Source of the DNA: Microscilla marina ATCC 23134
Lineage (GTDB): Bacteria; Bacteroidota; Bacteroidia; Cytophagales; Microscillaceae
Assembly: GCF_000169175.1 (NCBI RefSeq)
Contig: NZ_AAWS01000041.1
Span: forward strand, 22,186-86,185
Direction of reading: 5' to 3'
Length of the DNA: 64,000 nt
Shown: piece by piece, positions 54,749 through 63,624 of the stretch
Layout of the letters: each line of letters begins with the position of its first letter
How positions within the stretch are numbered: position 1 is the first letter of the stretch
Made by a program: the position numbers and the translations under genes
The notes under the pieces: generated by a model
The model's database searches: none
What the model was told of the DNA's origin: nothing
What the model saw: only the letters and a program-made list of their open reading frames with translations

Positions 54749-56977
54749 ATGCGAAACCCTCTAAACGATTTTAATTCTTACAAGATCAACTCCATATCAC
54801 GGTACTTTAGAAGCCACGATTTTTTGCGGTCTTTAGCCATGACTTTCTTAATGTTGGCCACTAGTTGCCTACTCTACATGGCAGAATATCAACATTATAT
54901 ATTAGGCAATTGCATTGGTATTTTATTGACATCGTTTAACGATATGCCAGGCAAGGCCACCAACCGAAGCTGGGCCATGGTGCTTAGTACAATTTTAAGT
55001 GCCTTGCTTATCACTGTCATCAACCTATTACAGTTTTCGTTGGTGCTCATGCTGGTATTCATCCCACTTTCCACCTTTGTTTTGTATATGCTTTCGGCAT
55101 TCGGAAATCGGGCAGAAATATTTGCCTTTGTGGGTGCCCTTGCCATTTCTTTGGGTTTTGTGGGAGACCACCAAGGCAAAGAATTGTTGGTGTATGCGCT
55201 GACTATTTTTTGTGGTGGAATATTTTACACAACAGCGTCTTGGATATACCATTTGCTGACAAAAAACCGACAAATTAACGAACAGCTAGGCGAATTGGCA
55301 AAGCTTACTGCCGGTTATCTAAAGCAGGGCATAATCGCGGCAAAACGAAGCGACGCCAAGGAGGAGGTCAACCAAAACCTGCTGGGTTTACAAATCAACA
55401 TTATTGAAAAACAAGGAAACCTGGGGGTATTGATATTATCAGATCGTACCATTACCAAGCCTTCAAGTAAAAGAAATCGACAAATGTTTCTTTTAAAACA
55501 ATTGATCGATTTTATGGAATTGGCCGTAGCCACCCCGTTAAATCTGGCCAAAATAAAGGCACTACCCACTACCGATGAAGCCACGCTTGCCCCCTTTATC
55601 AATATAGCAGAGCAAATATATCATCAGTTGTTCCTCATCACCAAAGAGCTAAGAAGCGCCAATGTTTCTCACATTAGTAAAATTCAAATTGATTTTGATG
55701 AAGTAGAAGAAACCATACAACGTTTTTTTAAAACTGTAGACCTGCCACAAGCGCGGGAAGGCGTTTTAACAATGCACCACTTGCTTGATCATTATAAGCT
55801 ACAAATAAAGCATCTTACGGGCATTGTAGCGTATATAAATGCCCCTGAATCTATAAAAGAGCTTGCCCTCTCAGAAAACCAACAAGGGTTGTTTTATAAA
55901 AAAGAATCCTACCATTTACGTCAGTTGATGCCCCACGTAAATATAAACTCGCCCGTGTTTAGGCAAGCCGTTCGGATGGCTTTTGGCTTTGTCCTGGCTT
56001 ATCTGCTAGGCGCTCTGTTGGACATAGAAAAAGCTTATTGGATTATGCTTACCACCTTGCTCATCCTTCGGCTAAGTTATGGTGTCACTATGCAAAGGGC
56101 TCTCAAGCGTGTAGTGGGTACGGCAATAGGGGCAGCTTTAGCCTTATTATTACTCCAGGTATCCACTTCCATTGTATTTTTTGTGGCATTGGCTGCGCTT
56201 GGTATGTTGTTTTCCTTTTCGCTTTTGGTGCGCAATTATACCCTGGCCTCCCTGGCAATTACCTTGTGTATTATTTTTTCATTTGCCTTGCTGGATAGTC
56301 ATCTGCATACCATCATCGCTTTCCGTTTTATAGACACCGTCATTGGTGCGCTTATTTCAATTGCGGTGGCTTATTTTGTGTTGCCCTTCTGGGAGTGCCA
56401 ATCTTTTGAGAGAAATATAACAAATGCAGCCAAGGCCAATCAATCTTTTTTAAAAGAAATATTATTTTCTCACTTTTCAGACAAGCCCAGCGATACAAGT
56501 TATCGCTTAAAGCGAAAATCGGCCTATATAGCAAGCAGTGTCTTGAATGCAAACCTCCAGCGCTATACTCAAGACCCCAAGTCTAAGCGAGGCAGGTACG
56601 ACTTGTTTTATGACCTGGTTGCCCTAAATCATTCCATTGTATCATCTATCACAAATTTGGGCAACTACCTCAAAGGGAAGCAACTCACCACATTACGATC
56701 TGTTTTACAGGAAATTTGTTCGCACCTCAACCACGACTTTGACGCTATATTGGAAGCAAAAAAAAACCTGCCAGGCAAAGAAAAAGCCTACAATAAGCTA
56801 GACTTTTATTGGCAACAGCTCGAAGACGCGCACAATGCCCAATATAAGCTGGGCAACACCGCTATAGATGAAGTGCTTAAACCCACATTCAAAGAGGCAC
56901 ATATTATTAAACAAGAAATGCAGCGAATCAAAGAGTTATTGCAAACGATGAAAACTCAGGCAAAAGGGGCATTTTAA
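54749..56977 (+). CDS. FUSC-family (YccS-like) inner membrane protein
   Basis: A 742-aa protein with two clusters of membrane helices, about residues 28-170 and 405-545, separated and followed by helical cytoplasmic regions. This N-terminal cluster, long soluble domain, second cluster and soluble tail is the layout of FUSC/YccS/YhfK proteins, relatives of fusaric acid resistance pumps and aluminium-activated transporters. The second cluster holds the family motif region A-Y-W-I-M-L-T-T-L-L-I-L-R and the R-x-x-G-T-x-x-G-A loop (R-V-V-G-T-A-I-G-A). It probably exports aromatic acids or related compounds, or acts in envelope homeostasis; no partner membrane-fusion or outer-membrane gene is adjacent. 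The start is the ATG at 54749. Confidence 0.85.
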   Translation: MRNPLNDFNSYKINSISRYFRSHDFLRSLAMTFLMLATSCLLYMAEYQHYILGNCIGILLTSFNDMPGKATNRSWAMVLSTILSALLITVINLLQFSLVLMLVFIPLSTFVLYMLSAFGNRAEIFAFVGALAISLGFVGDHQGKELLVYALTIFCGGIFYTTASWIYHLLTKNRQINEQLGELAKLTAGYLKQGIIAAKRSDAKEEVNQNLLGLQINIIEKQGNLGVLILSDRTITKPSSKRNRQMFLLKQLIDFMELAVATPLNLAKIKALPTTDEATLAPFINIAEQIYHQLFLITKELRSANVSHISKIQIDFDEVEETIQRFFKTVDLPQAREGVLTMHHLLDHYKLQIKHLTGIVAYINAPESIKELALSENQQGLFYKKESYHLRQLMPHVNINSPVFRQAVRMAFGFVLAYLLGALLDIEKAYWIMLTTLLILRLSYGVTMQRALKRVVGTAIGAALALLLLQVSTSIVFFVALAALGMLFSFSLLVRNYTLASLAITLCIIFSFALLDSHLHTIIAFRFIDTVIGALISIAVAYFVLPFWECQSFERNITNAAKANQSFLKEILFSHFSDKPSDTSYRLKRKSAYIASSVLNANLQRYTQDPKSKRGRYDLFYDLVALNHSIVSSITNLGNYLKGKQLTTLRSVLQEICSHLNHDFDAILEAKKNLPGKEKAYNKLDFYWQQLEDAHNAQYKLGNTAIDEVLKPTFKEAHIIKQEMQRIKELLQTMKTQAKGAF

Positions 56978-57125
56978 TGACAGCGTTAGGGTGATATTTT
57001 AGTCTCCCTTATTTCTGACTCTGACACCACTCTTGGTGCCACTGGCCTTCAATTTGTGGTAAATCAAGCGAAGATTTACTTCGTTTTCATTTTTTTCTAC
57101 CTGAATATTTTTAATTTTCGGTGAG

Positions 57126-57338
57126 ATGACGAAACCGCAAAAGGAAGCAGTAGAACTATTCCTCTCTAAGAATAAGTTGCGACAGGCGTTATTTCATTAC
57201 GCTTTTGGTTTACTTCTTCTAATGGTTATGATTGTCGTGACGACCAATTTATGGTATTCTTCCTCACATCGGGTAGCGTCTCCACGCCCAATCTACCTTG
57301 GTTATTATAAACCTAAACTTTGCATTAATAAAAATTAA
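57126..57338 (+). CDS. Small single-span membrane protein (tentative)
   Basis: A 70-aa frame: a charged N-terminus of about 22 residues, one strongly hydrophobic helix (L-L-L-L-M-V-M-I-V-V) and a basic, Tyr-rich end with no clear sense. It lies 15 bp before the SUMF1-like gene and could be translated with it. The unusual C-terminus leaves open that the true end is lost by a frameshift. Confidence 0.4.
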   Translation: MTKPQKEAVELFLSKNKLRQALFHYAFGLLLLMVMIVVTTNLWYSSSHRVASPRPIYLGYYKPKLCINKN

Positions 57339-57353
57339 AATATTTATAATTAG

Positions 57354-58232
57354 ATGGCTACAAAAAAATACCTGATCTTATTTTTTCAAATAGTGTGTTC
57401 AATGCTTTTGGTATTTTTGGGAACCACAGGTTTTGTCTACGCTCAGAAAAGTGATTTTCGTACTCCAGAAATGATTTTTGTAAAGGGAGGGGCATTTAAC
57501 ATGGGAAGTCCACGCTTTGCGCCCGATGCCAAGCCTACCCACAAAGTTTTACTTGACAACTATTATATCAGTAAATTTGAAATTACTAACCAAGATTTTG
57601 TCCTTTTTCTTAATAACGGAGAATGCACTTGGTTTTTAGATAGTCTCATCAATATCAAACATAAGCATTCAAGCATTAAATACTCAAATAAGCGTTTTTA
57701 TGTAATAAAGGGTGCAGAAAGGTATCCAGTTACTAGAGTTTCATTTGATGGAGCAAAAGCTTATTGTGCCTGGCTAAGCAAAACAACAAAAAAGAAATAT
57801 CGCTTGCCTACCGAAGCGGAATGGGAATATGCAGCCCGGGGCGGGGCCAAAAGCCGAGGTTACTTGTTTGCGGGTAGCAACAATGCAGATGAAGTCTCCT
57901 GGTATGATAAAACGGCTGTATACGTAGGAGGGGATAATGACCAGCAAAGCGAAGTAGGGTTAAAAAAAGGTAATGAGCTGGGCATTCATGATATGAGTGG
58001 AAATGTAGGTGAATGGTGTCAAGATTGGTTCGATGATGATTATTATGAAAGAAGCGCAAAACGAAACCCTGTGAATAAGGTGGTTGATAAGAGGTTTGGA
58101 GCGCTTAAAGTTGTTCGTGGAGGCTCTTGGAGGGATGCCCCAAGAGTTTGTTCTGTTTTTTATAGAATGCAAGCATTTACATATGAGACCGAGCCAGTTC
58201 TTGGTTTTAGGGTGGTAAGGGAGACTGATTAA
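57354..58232 (+). CDS. Secreted SUMF1/FGE-like protein
   Basis: A 292-aa protein with a signal peptide (cut near V-Y-A-Q, about residue 31) and a full formylglycine-generating-enzyme (SUMF1) fold: F-V-K-G-G-A-F-N-M-G-S near 42, Y-Y-I-S-K-F-E-I-T-N, P-V-T-R-V-S-F-D-G-A-K-A-Y-C, R-L-P-T-E-A-E-W-E-Y-A-A-R, D-M-S-G-N-V-G-E-W-C, and V-V-R-G-G-S-W. Active enzymes have two Cys in the segment after R-G-G-S; here only one is seen (R-V-C-S-V), so true sulfatase activation is doubtful. Bacteroidota use related domains in GldK/GldJ of gliding motility and in many secreted proteins of unknown role. The exported location is well supported; the function is not. Confidence 0.85.
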   Translation: MATKKYLILFFQIVCSMLLVFLGTTGFVYAQKSDFRTPEMIFVKGGAFNMGSPRFAPDAKPTHKVLLDNYYISKFEITNQDFVLFLNNGECTWFLDSLINIKHKHSSIKYSNKRFYVIKGAERYPVTRVSFDGAKAYCAWLSKTTKKKYRLPTEAEWEYAARGGAKSRGYLFAGSNNADEVSWYDKTAVYVGGDNDQQSEVGLKKGNELGIHDMSGNVGEWCQDWFDDDYYERSAKRNPVNKVVDKRFGALKVVRGGSWRDAPRVCSVFYRMQAFTYETEPVLGFRVVRETD

Positions 58233-58279
58233 TCCAGCTCTTTTAAATAGTTATCCCACAGAGGGTAATAGTGTTGAAA

Positions 58280-58681
58280 ATGAAAGCAGTATATGATTAC
58301 TTGTTTTTTTGTTGTCATTGTATGGCAGGTAAAGATAGCATGTTAGGGGAGAAACAGGAGTTCCTGGCTTCAACAATTCTTTCTATAAACCTGGTGGGTG
58401 TGACTCAATCTTTATTATTGATGATGCTCATGGCTACTGGTTTGCTTGAACCTATTTTGAAGCTTTACCTTTTTCACTTTATAATAGGCTTATTGGCATC
58501 AGCAATATTAAGCGGTTTTTTACACGAAAAATACTTTGTAAAAAGTAATAGATATAAAAAGATTATTGAAAAGTATCATTACCATACTAAGCGTAAGAAA
58601 ATCTTTTTAGGAGTAGTAGCATTTATATTTACTTGTGTAGATGGTTATGCCTTTATCTACATACTGTCTGAGTTTGGCTAA
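58280..58681 (+). CDS. Small multi-span membrane protein
   Basis: A 133-aa protein from the ATG at 58280 (in-frame GTG and TTG lie just before). There are two membrane helices at about 36-60 and 63-82, a basic loop rich in Lys, Tyr and His, and a third helix near the end (F-L-G-V-V-A-F-I-F-T). A Cys-rich start (F-F-C-C-H-C) is notable. I do not recognise the family. The gene is AT-rich like its neighbours. Confidence 0.55.
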   Translation: MKAVYDYLFFCCHCMAGKDSMLGEKQEFLASTILSINLVGVTQSLLLMMLMATGLLEPILKLYLFHFIIGLLASAILSGFLHEKYFVKSNRYKKIIEKYHYHTKRKKIFLGVVAFIFTCVDGYAFIYILSEFG

Positions 58682-58743
58682 GAAAGTACCCAGTTCTTCC
58701 TCTCAAAAGCGATTTTAAGATTTATAACCATTGGGTTGTTTAC

Positions 58744-58769
58744 TTTGGAACCACGTTACAAACACCCGT
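58744..58769. repeat. GGAACCACG element, copy 1
   Basis: TTTGGAACCACGTTACAAA followed by CACCCGT. The same start recurs at 60079. Here the ACG/CGT stem is short. Confidence 0.4.
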
Positions 58770-58832
58770 AGAAAAAAAGACACGCATTAAAATGAGCGCC
58801 AGGAAGGCTGTTAAAAGATAAAGCAAAGCTAA

Positions 58833-59279
58833 ATGAGATCAAGGTTTAAATTATTAGGAGATGCAGGTGCAATGCCACTTTTATTTATAGGCTCTTTGGT
58901 GGTAATTGTTGGAATTTTTATTGAAAACCCAACTCCTGAGAGCATGGGAGGCGTACCACAAGAGTTTTATATGATGGTGATGTTGGTAGCAAATGTTGTT
59001 GTTAGTTTTCAAATGTTAAAAAACTTAAATATCATCTTTATATCTGATGATAGTATTTCTTTCAGACATTTTTTACTGAGAACTCACGTCAAGTATTCAT
59101 TTAGTGATTTAGATGGTTTCAATGCCTGCCTAGCCAAGCCAAGAGATGGTGTTTTTGACATATTATATCTTAAAAAAGATGGAAAAGTAGTAAAGCAGGT
59201 TTCATCGAAATATTATTCAAACTTTCCTGAAATAAGGGCTTTTCTAAGCCATAAGCTAAATTATTTAAAGCAAGAATAA
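58833..59279 (+). CDS. Two-span membrane protein with PH-like end
   Basis: A 148-aa protein. Two hydrophobic helices lie at about 14-31 and 45-62; the remaining 80 residues are beta-rich (I-I-F-I-S-D-D-S-I-S-F-R-H-F, V-K-Y-S-F-S-D-L-D-G-F) and end in a helix. That order is like small bacterial proteins with a PH-like domain after two membrane helices; this is a structural impression, not a match. A GGAACCACG repeat lies about 65 bp upstream. Function unknown. Confidence 0.6.
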   Translation: MRSRFKLLGDAGAMPLLFIGSLVVIVGIFIENPTPESMGGVPQEFYMMVMLVANVVVSFQMLKNLNIIFISDDSISFRHFLLRTHVKYSFSDLDGFNACLAKPRDGVFDILYLKKDGKVVKQVSSKYYSNFPEIRAFLSHKLNYLKQE

Positions 59280-59415
59280 TTCAACTTGGATTAACCAAAC
59301 TATTTCACATAAAACATACAGCTTGATTCATTCACTTGCGTTATAAGGTTAATGACCAAATTTGTAATATTTGCCATTGCATATCCATCTTGACATTGAT
59401 ATCATAGTTGCATTT

Positions 59416-60015
59416 ATGGAAAAAACACTCTGGTTGGTTACCATCGAAGAAAAGTTCCTAAGAATTTCAGAACGAAGGTTATTTGATAACGCATTGAGGT
59501 ACTCATTATCTCTTGACATCATATTGGACGTAGCTAGGAAAGTAGAGATTCATTCTAATGATTGCGCTGAATGCCAGAAATATAAAGCCAATATATTAAA
59601 GTATTTGGAAGAAATTGAATCTTTTCTTGATGAGAATCCAATGATTGAGTTTGTAGATGATATAAATATATCTAACCAAAACCGACTTCAAAGCTCATAC
59701 CGTGCTAATTTAAGACCAATACGAAATCATCTACTAGATGAGCATGGGCATTATTTACGGAATGCTTTTAGGGTTAGATTCACGTTTTATAGCATACTGA
59801 TTAGTATAATTTTATTTTTTTTAAATCTTTCTTATTGGCCTCTTGCATCTTCAATTATCTTAGTGATGATTGGCTATTTAGCAGGAGATATTGTAAACGG
59901 GCAATATGAAAAAAAAGGTCGTATGATTCAAGTATTTGATTTTCGTAAAGCTGGTTTACTCGCTAAACGTCCTCCCTTTAATATTCGTGATTGGTTTCTA
60001 GGGCGACGTGATTGA
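59416..60015 (+). CDS. Membrane protein with helical N-terminal domain
   Basis: A 199-aa protein from the ATG at 59416; a longer TTG-initiated reading is unlikely. Residues 1-125 are hydrophilic and helical, with a C-A-E-C pair near 51 that could bind metal or form a disulfide. Two close membrane helices at about 128-150 and 152-168 are followed by a basic tail. No family is recognised. The region is AT-rich, and the gene stands between two other small membrane-protein genes, which suggests an accessory cassette. Confidence 0.55.
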   Translation: MEKTLWLVTIEEKFLRISERRLFDNALRYSLSLDIILDVARKVEIHSNDCAECQKYKANILKYLEEIESFLDENPMIEFVDDINISNQNRLQSSYRANLRPIRNHLLDEHGHYLRNAFRVRFTFYSILISIILFFLNLSYWPLASSIILVMIGYLAGDIVNGQYEKKGRMIQVFDFRKAGLLAKRPPFNIRDWFLGRRD

Positions 60016-60078
60016 TGCCAGCCTTTTTTATTTGGTTATAGAGGAAGTTATGAGTTGAGCCCTGTACTAATTCAATAT

Positions 60079-60110
60079 TTTGGAACCACGCGTTACAAAG
60101 GCGCGTCAGG
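60079..60110. repeat. GGAACCACG element, copy 2
   Basis: TTTGGAACCACGCGTTACAAAGG then CGCGTCAGGAG; ACGCG pairs with CGCGT. It lies about 30 bp before the next start. Confidence 0.45.
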
Positions 60111-60138
60111 AGGGTTTTAGTTGACTAACTGTGTATAA

Positions 60139-60504
60139 ATGAGAATAGTAGAGTTTATTTTTTATAAGTATTACCGCTTTAATCAGATGATTAAAGATGA
60201 AGACCAGGAAAGTTTAATTAACCATGCGGCCGGGTTCATGCTACTGACATTATTTTTTTATTTGGTCAGGCTTTTTCTTTTTTTCCTGTCATTTGTTTCT
60301 ACGAAGGCTGAGTTTGGCATAGGAGCAGCAGTATTTTTATTAATTACCTTTGTTTTAGTTCATTCGTGGCTATTTTCTTTCTTTAATAAGAAGGGCAGAA
60401 GCCAGAAGATCATGCAAAGCTTCAAAGGACAAAAAAATAGAGGCTTAGAGGTGATTTTTTGGCTCTATAATATTGGTTTATTTTTAGTGTTGGCTACAAT
60501 TTAA
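60139..60504 (+). CDS. Small three-span membrane protein
   Basis: A 121-aa protein with membrane helices at about 30-50, 58-77 and 103-120 and a basic loop (N-K-K-G-R-S-Q-K) between the second and third. No family is recognised. It stands next to a GGAACCACG repeat and before the recombinase gene. Confidence 0.55.
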   Translation: MRIVEFIFYKYYRFNQMIKDEDQESLINHAAGFMLLTLFFYLVRLFLFFLSFVSTKAEFGIGAAVFLLITFVLVHSWLFSFFNKKGRSQKIMQSFKGQKNRGLEVIFWLYNIGLFLVLATI

Positions 60505-60629
60505 TCTTTAAAGGATGGATTCTAAGATTTTTTACACTCAAATTAAATTTATATTTATTTGATTTGTGTAAAAATATTCCCGAATTTAGCCCCTCCATTG
60601 AATTATTTAAACCACCCAAAATAAGTCTT

Positions 60630-61841
60630 ATGAGTGAGTCTCTGCCTGAAAGTGCTTACGGTGAGCAACTACCAGCTCAAGCAATGCCCGAAAAAAACTG
60701 GATATATCATTTGACCCAGTTAATGAATGTCTACAAAGACTCGTTCAAAGCATTTGGTAAAAACCAACGACGCTACGAAACCCACGCCCGCCAATATTGC
60801 CAGTATTTGATAGAAACCAAACAACTCATCCATCAAATCAGTTTTGATAATTTTGTTGCAAAATTGGGAATTACAGGTCCTCGCCTGTCTTACACCAAAA
60901 AGTTCTTGAAATTTTGTCTCAAGCAAAATATTCAGCAAGTGGTACCCGACCCCACCAAGCGCAAAGCAGCTGCCCACCAGATTATTCTCCACTATATCAG
61001 CGAAGCAGGAGTATCGCCTGGCAGCGAAGATACCTACATTGCGGTGCTCAATTTATTTTTTGAATTCTTAGACGATCGTGGGCTCATGTTTAGCTATGTA
61101 GCCACCAGAGCTTACCTGGAGCATTGCCAGTACAAAGACCTGGCGGCACACACCAGAGCCTTGTACCTCACTTGCATCAAAAATGTGGCAGCATACCTGC
61201 AAGACCACAGCCACGAATACAACATAAACGATGATGATTACAAAGACCTGGGGCGCATTCAGCGGATCAAACGCGCCAAGTTGAGCACCCAACGCTATTA
61301 TAAAGACCCACTCAACGAGCAAGAAAGGGAGTTGCTGTTAAGTTCTGAAGTAAGCCCCTCTCCTACCTACCGGGCAATGTGGTCGTTGATGGCATTTTGT
61401 GGGTTGCGCATCAAAGAAGTGTTGAGCCTTAAGGTAAATGATTTAGATTTTGGTAATGACGTATTGTGGGTGTTGGGCAAAGGACTTAGCACCAAAGAGC
61501 CTTGCCGTTTTTTTAAGCGCGCTCAAGCCTGTGTGCACAAGTATTTAAAGATTAAACCTCTTACTATCAATGATTTATTGTTTGAAATGAGCTACGCCAA
61601 AGCAGAAAAAGAGTTTAGGGCTTCGCTGGAACGCATGGGTTTGTCCAAGGCTGTTCAACAAGCCCAACGCCGTAAAGTTACCCTACATTCGCTGCGCCAC
61701 ACTTGCGCCCAGCTCATGTATGCCCATGGCAATAGCATAGAAATCATTCAAAAACAATTGCGTCATCGTAGCATTGCTTCTACTATGGTGTATTCAGAGA
61801 AAGCATTGATGGAGCAAGCACTGATGAATATTGTGGAGTAA
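60630..61841 (+). CDS. Tyrosine recombinase / phage-type integrase
   Basis: A 403-aa protein from the ATG at 60630; the longer TTG reading adds 22 residues of no known sense. A core-binding SAM-like region (about 15-225, apparently two helical blocks) precedes the catalytic domain with the Arg in F-C-G-L-R-I-K-E, a Lys in G-K-G-L-S, H-S-L-R-H-T, a second His in L-R-H-R-S and the nucleophile Tyr in M-V-Y-S. All catalytic residues are present, so it should be active. It is longer than XerC/D (about 300), as in integrases of integrative elements. It borders an AT-rich stretch of orphan genes and may have brought them in. No attachment site repeats are seen. Confidence 0.85.
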   Translation: MSESLPESAYGEQLPAQAMPEKNWIYHLTQLMNVYKDSFKAFGKNQRRYETHARQYCQYLIETKQLIHQISFDNFVAKLGITGPRLSYTKKFLKFCLKQNIQQVVPDPTKRKAAAHQIILHYISEAGVSPGSEDTYIAVLNLFFEFLDDRGLMFSYVATRAYLEHCQYKDLAAHTRALYLTCIKNVAAYLQDHSHEYNINDDDYKDLGRIQRIKRAKLSTQRYYKDPLNEQERELLLSSEVSPSPTYRAMWSLMAFCGLRIKEVLSLKVNDLDFGNDVLWVLGKGLSTKEPCRFFKRAQACVHKYLKIKPLTINDLLFEMSYAKAEKEFRASLERMGLSKAVQQAQRRKVTLHSLRHTCAQLMYAHGNSIEIIQKQLRHRSIASTMVYSEKALMEQALMNIVE

Positions 61842-61939
61842 AAGGTGCAAGTTTACCCATCCTAATTCCTTGTTGCTGCTGGATGGTGCACATTAACCTC
61901 GATGTTTCACAAGCCCAGGAGCTTGCGTCGGCTTGGTAT

Positions 61940-62386
61940 TTATTTACACTGACAGTTTTGTTTGGTTATGTCTGCATGGCTGTAGTCTGCTATTAATATA
62001 AACTCACAATTTTTACTAGCCTTTGATTTTTCTTGTATTCTCTGTTTGCCTTCATTATATAACGAGTCATTAAGCTTCAGTTTATCGTTTGGCTTATGGA
62101 CATTAAATATCCCACCACCAATATGGTACAATACACAAGAACCATTTTCAAAACCAGCATATACAACATAACCTCCCCTGCCTGAATAAGAAACGCTTAT
62201 GTAAGAAGCTGGTAAACTTTGCTTATTGTAGCGACCATAAACAAAATAGTCTGTAAGTCTGTCATTGTAAATTTTGGTGATTACCTCCCCATTTCCAAGG
62301 CATAAATATTGAAATTTATAGCCTGTCAAACTACAATTACTACACCCTATAACCAAAACAAAAAAAACACTTATTTTTTTAATCAT
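61940..62386 (-). CDS. Small lipoprotein
   Basis: A 148-aa protein with a lipoprotein signal (Cys15 in L-V-I-G-C). The mature part is beta-rich with many Tyr and Gly and ends with C-Q-C. No family is recognised. The gene is AT-rich and points away from the recombinase. It is the last of three reverse-strand orphan genes. Confidence 0.6.
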   Translation of the reverse strand: MIKKISVFFVLVIGCSNCSLTGYKFQYLCLGNGEVITKIYNDRLTDYFVYGRYNKQSLPASYISVSYSGRGGYVVYAGFENGSCVLYHIGGGIFNVHKPNDKLKLNDSLYNEGKQRIQEKSKASKNCEFILIADYSHADITKQNCQCK

Positions 62387-62412
62387 ACTTAAGATAAGTG
62401 GATGCTTATTCG

Positions 62413-62877
62413 CTAGCCTTTTTTTAATTCAATGAAAGCTTTATTATCCCTTAATTCTGGATACTGCAAGACAAGCTTTTCTAAAGCTTTTTGATAAAAC
62501 TTAAGAAAAGCTTTTCTAAAAGCTTTATATTCTGTAGTAATTTCGAATGCTCCATCATTTACCTCATAAATTATAAATTTATCATTCTTTGGGTCATGCA
62601 AGTATTCTAAACTATTGCTGTAATAGTCAGAAGACACGGAAAAAGTTTCATTGTTTCCTGAGTCTATTTCTTTGATGACATTTTTAAACTCTATCAAATA
62701 ATCAATTATTCCTGGTTCCAAAACTATTTTTTCACCTTGATCTTTAAAAAAAATACTCATCTTTCCATAAGCCATGCTTTTTAAACCAAGAATATCCAGA
62801 CCAGATATGCTGAGATTTTTTTTATCTTTATCTAAAATACCAGGCGCTATAAAAAAATTAAAGATAATATCGCTCAT
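62413..62877 (-). CDS. Cytoplasmic orphan protein, immunity-like
   Basis: A 154-aa acidic protein with no signal peptide. A beta-rich first half has the strand M-S-I-F-F-K-D-Q-G-E-K-I; residues about 60-115 contain F-I-I-Y-E-V-N-D-G-A-F-E-I; the second half is helical (A-F-R-K-A-F-L-K-F-Y). Size, charge and fold resemble immunity proteins of polymorphic toxins, but this is inference from general appearance. Its neighbours are orphans too, and no toxin gene is seen beside it. Confidence 0.55.
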   Translation of the reverse strand: MSDIIFNFFIAPGILDKDKKNLSISGLDILGLKSMAYGKMSIFFKDQGEKIVLEPGIIDYLIEFKNVIKEIDSGNNETFSVSSDYYSNSLEYLHDPKNDKFIIYEVNDGAFEITTEYKAFRKAFLKFYQKALEKLVLQYPELRDNKAFIELKKG

Positions 62878-63117
62878 AGCATTTAAAAGGTTTCTTTTGC
62901 TATCAAGATAAGTTGCCTTGAGTGTTTTGGTTTTCTTCCTGCTGATGTTGTTCCAATGGTTTTTTGAAAAACATGGACTACAAAGTAATGTCCTTCGCTT
63001 TGATCTTAGGTGCTTTACTATATATAAAAACCTTTTGACGGTTCTCTTGGTCTTAAATTTAAAAAATGTCCTTTGATATGTCTTTGAAAAGTAGCTTTTA
63101 ATTACTTCTGGCTTGGG

Positions 63118-63624
63118 TTATATGAGTTCGCCAAATATATCGTTTACATTTTCTTTACTCAACTGATCCAAAAAAAATGACCTAAATACACCCGCGTTAT
63201 CTACACCAATATAAAGATGATCTGCTGCCTTATAATACCTTATGTACTCGCTTGCTCCTAAAGTAACACATATAGATTCTGATGCTTTTAGTATTTGTAC
63301 TTTCATGGTACTTCTTTTCCGAGCATGTTTTTCAGAATGAAAGAAATCGTATAAACTATTATCGACTTTTTGTACATTTATTCTATCCGTTTCTAACACA
63401 GAGTCATTATTTAATGCTATGACTGTGATTTCATATAGCTTCCCCACCTCATTAAAGCGAAATTCTATAAAGTTTCCTTCATCTATATTATCATAGGTAG
63501 TTGTATGTTGAGGCAATATTTGGTTATTCAAGTTAATATTGAGTGGTATTCTTGTAATATCATTATAACACTCAATTACTGGATCTTCTTTTGAATCTAT
63601 TTGTGAGACATTTAGCTTAATCAT
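63118..63624 (-). CDS. Cytoplasmic orphan protein
   Basis: A 168-aa protein with no signal peptide or membrane helix. It is beta-rich (I-P-L-N-I-N-L-N, F-I-E-F-R-F-N-E-V-G-K-L-Y-E-I-T-V) with a short helical end. The last part, with Y-I-G-V-D-N-A-G-V-F, resembles small immunity-type proteins only in a general way. It is not recognised. About 240 bp of non-coding DNA separates it from the next gene. Confidence 0.55.
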   Translation of the reverse strand: MIKLNVSQIDSKEDPVIECYNDITRIPLNINLNNQILPQHTTTYDNIDEGNFIEFRFNEVGKLYEITVIALNNDSVLETDRINVQKVDNSLYDFFHSEKHARKRSTMKVQILKASESICVTLGASEYIRYYKAADHLYIGVDNAGVFRSFFLDQLSKENVNDIFGELI

